Part shown: positions 63,803 to 64,000 of the stretch, piece after piece
How the letters are laid out: the number at the start of each line of letters is the position of its first letter
How positions within the stretch are numbered: position 1 is the stretch's first letter
NCBI RefSeq assembly: GCF_050624435.1
Contig: NC_134541.1
Location: 9,438,983 to 9,502,982 of the forward strand
Reading direction: 5' to 3'
DNA length: 64,000 nucleotides
From: Tenrec ecaudatus
Taxonomy: Eukaryota > Chordata > Mammalia > Afrosoricida > Tenrecidae
Translations under genes and position numbers: made by a program
Notes under the pieces: generated by a model
Database searches by the model: none
What the model was told of the DNA's origin: nothing
What the model saw: only the letters and a program-made list of their open reading frames with translations

Positions 63803-63990
63803 CCTGCCTGGGGCACAGTAGTTATGAGCCGGGCTGTGATCCACATGGTTGGCGGGTCGAAACCACGAGCAACTCCTTGGGAGAAAGACTGGGTTTTCTA
63901 CTCCCGTAAACCGTTAGTTACAGTCTCGGAAACCCACGGGGTTTCACTGTGAATTAGCAATGACTAGATGTCAGGGAGTCTGGTTTGGCA
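63803..63990 (+). repeat. AfroSINE, sense
   Basis: tggggcacagtagttatgagc, gttggcgggtcgaaaccacg, agaaagactgggttttctac, cagtctcggaaacccacggg. Confidence 0.88.
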
Positions 63991-64000
63991 TATTCCACTG

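Overview
The window is mammalian nuclear DNA with no intact protein-coding gene. It is a mosaic of interspersed repeats from an afrotherian genome. The diagnostic element is the tRNA-derived AfroSINE, present in about 50 copies on both strands. Its 3' end shares a short segment with the RTE/BovB-type LINE copies that are also here, and it occurs with a lineage of L1-like retroposons whose tail carries the motif gagttgtatgagccccc followed by AATAAA. Three SPIN-type hAT sequences are also present. SPIN is known for patchy, horizontally acquired distribution and, among Afrotheria, was reported from tenrec but not elephant. A tenrec-like genome is therefore my best guess, with golden mole or another afrotherian possible.

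Layout. 0-10.6 kb: AfroSINEs, a 2.2 kb L1-like copy on the minus strand, an LTR-like repeat, an internally deleted mariner, older L1 and L2/MIR debris. 10.6-13.3 kb: repeat-poor DNA with two CA microsatellites. 13.3-16.6 kb: a solo-LTR-like ERV remnant, a threefold L1 module and a stack of four L1 3' ends framed by one 14-bp duplication. 17.7-18.3 kb: a processed pseudogene of LSM5 on the minus strand. 19.5-21.9 kb: a complete 2.19 kb ORF-less L1-like element inside an AfroSINE, flanked by a 17-bp target-site duplication. 22-44 kb: L1, RTE, SINE, ERV LTR and SPIN copies, often nested. 44-46.4 kb: a second repeat-poor stretch. 46.4-47.7 kb: a hAT MITE, a mariner MITE and SINEs. 47.86-50.06 kb: a 2.2 kb CCA/CCT triplet array with 72-, 435- and 825-bp higher-order periods, grown inside an AfroSINE. 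50-64 kb: more SINE, L1, RTE and hAT material.

There is no gene network to describe. The parts interact as a transposon community: RTE probably mobilised AfroSINE, and L1 machinery probably mobilised the LSM5 mRNA, the ORF-less L1-like elements and perhaps a SPIN fragment. The long open frames at 47.8-50.2 kb come from a stop-free triplet repeat and should not be read as genes. Family names are from recognition by eye and boundaries are approximate to 5-30 bp unless a target-site duplication is quoted.
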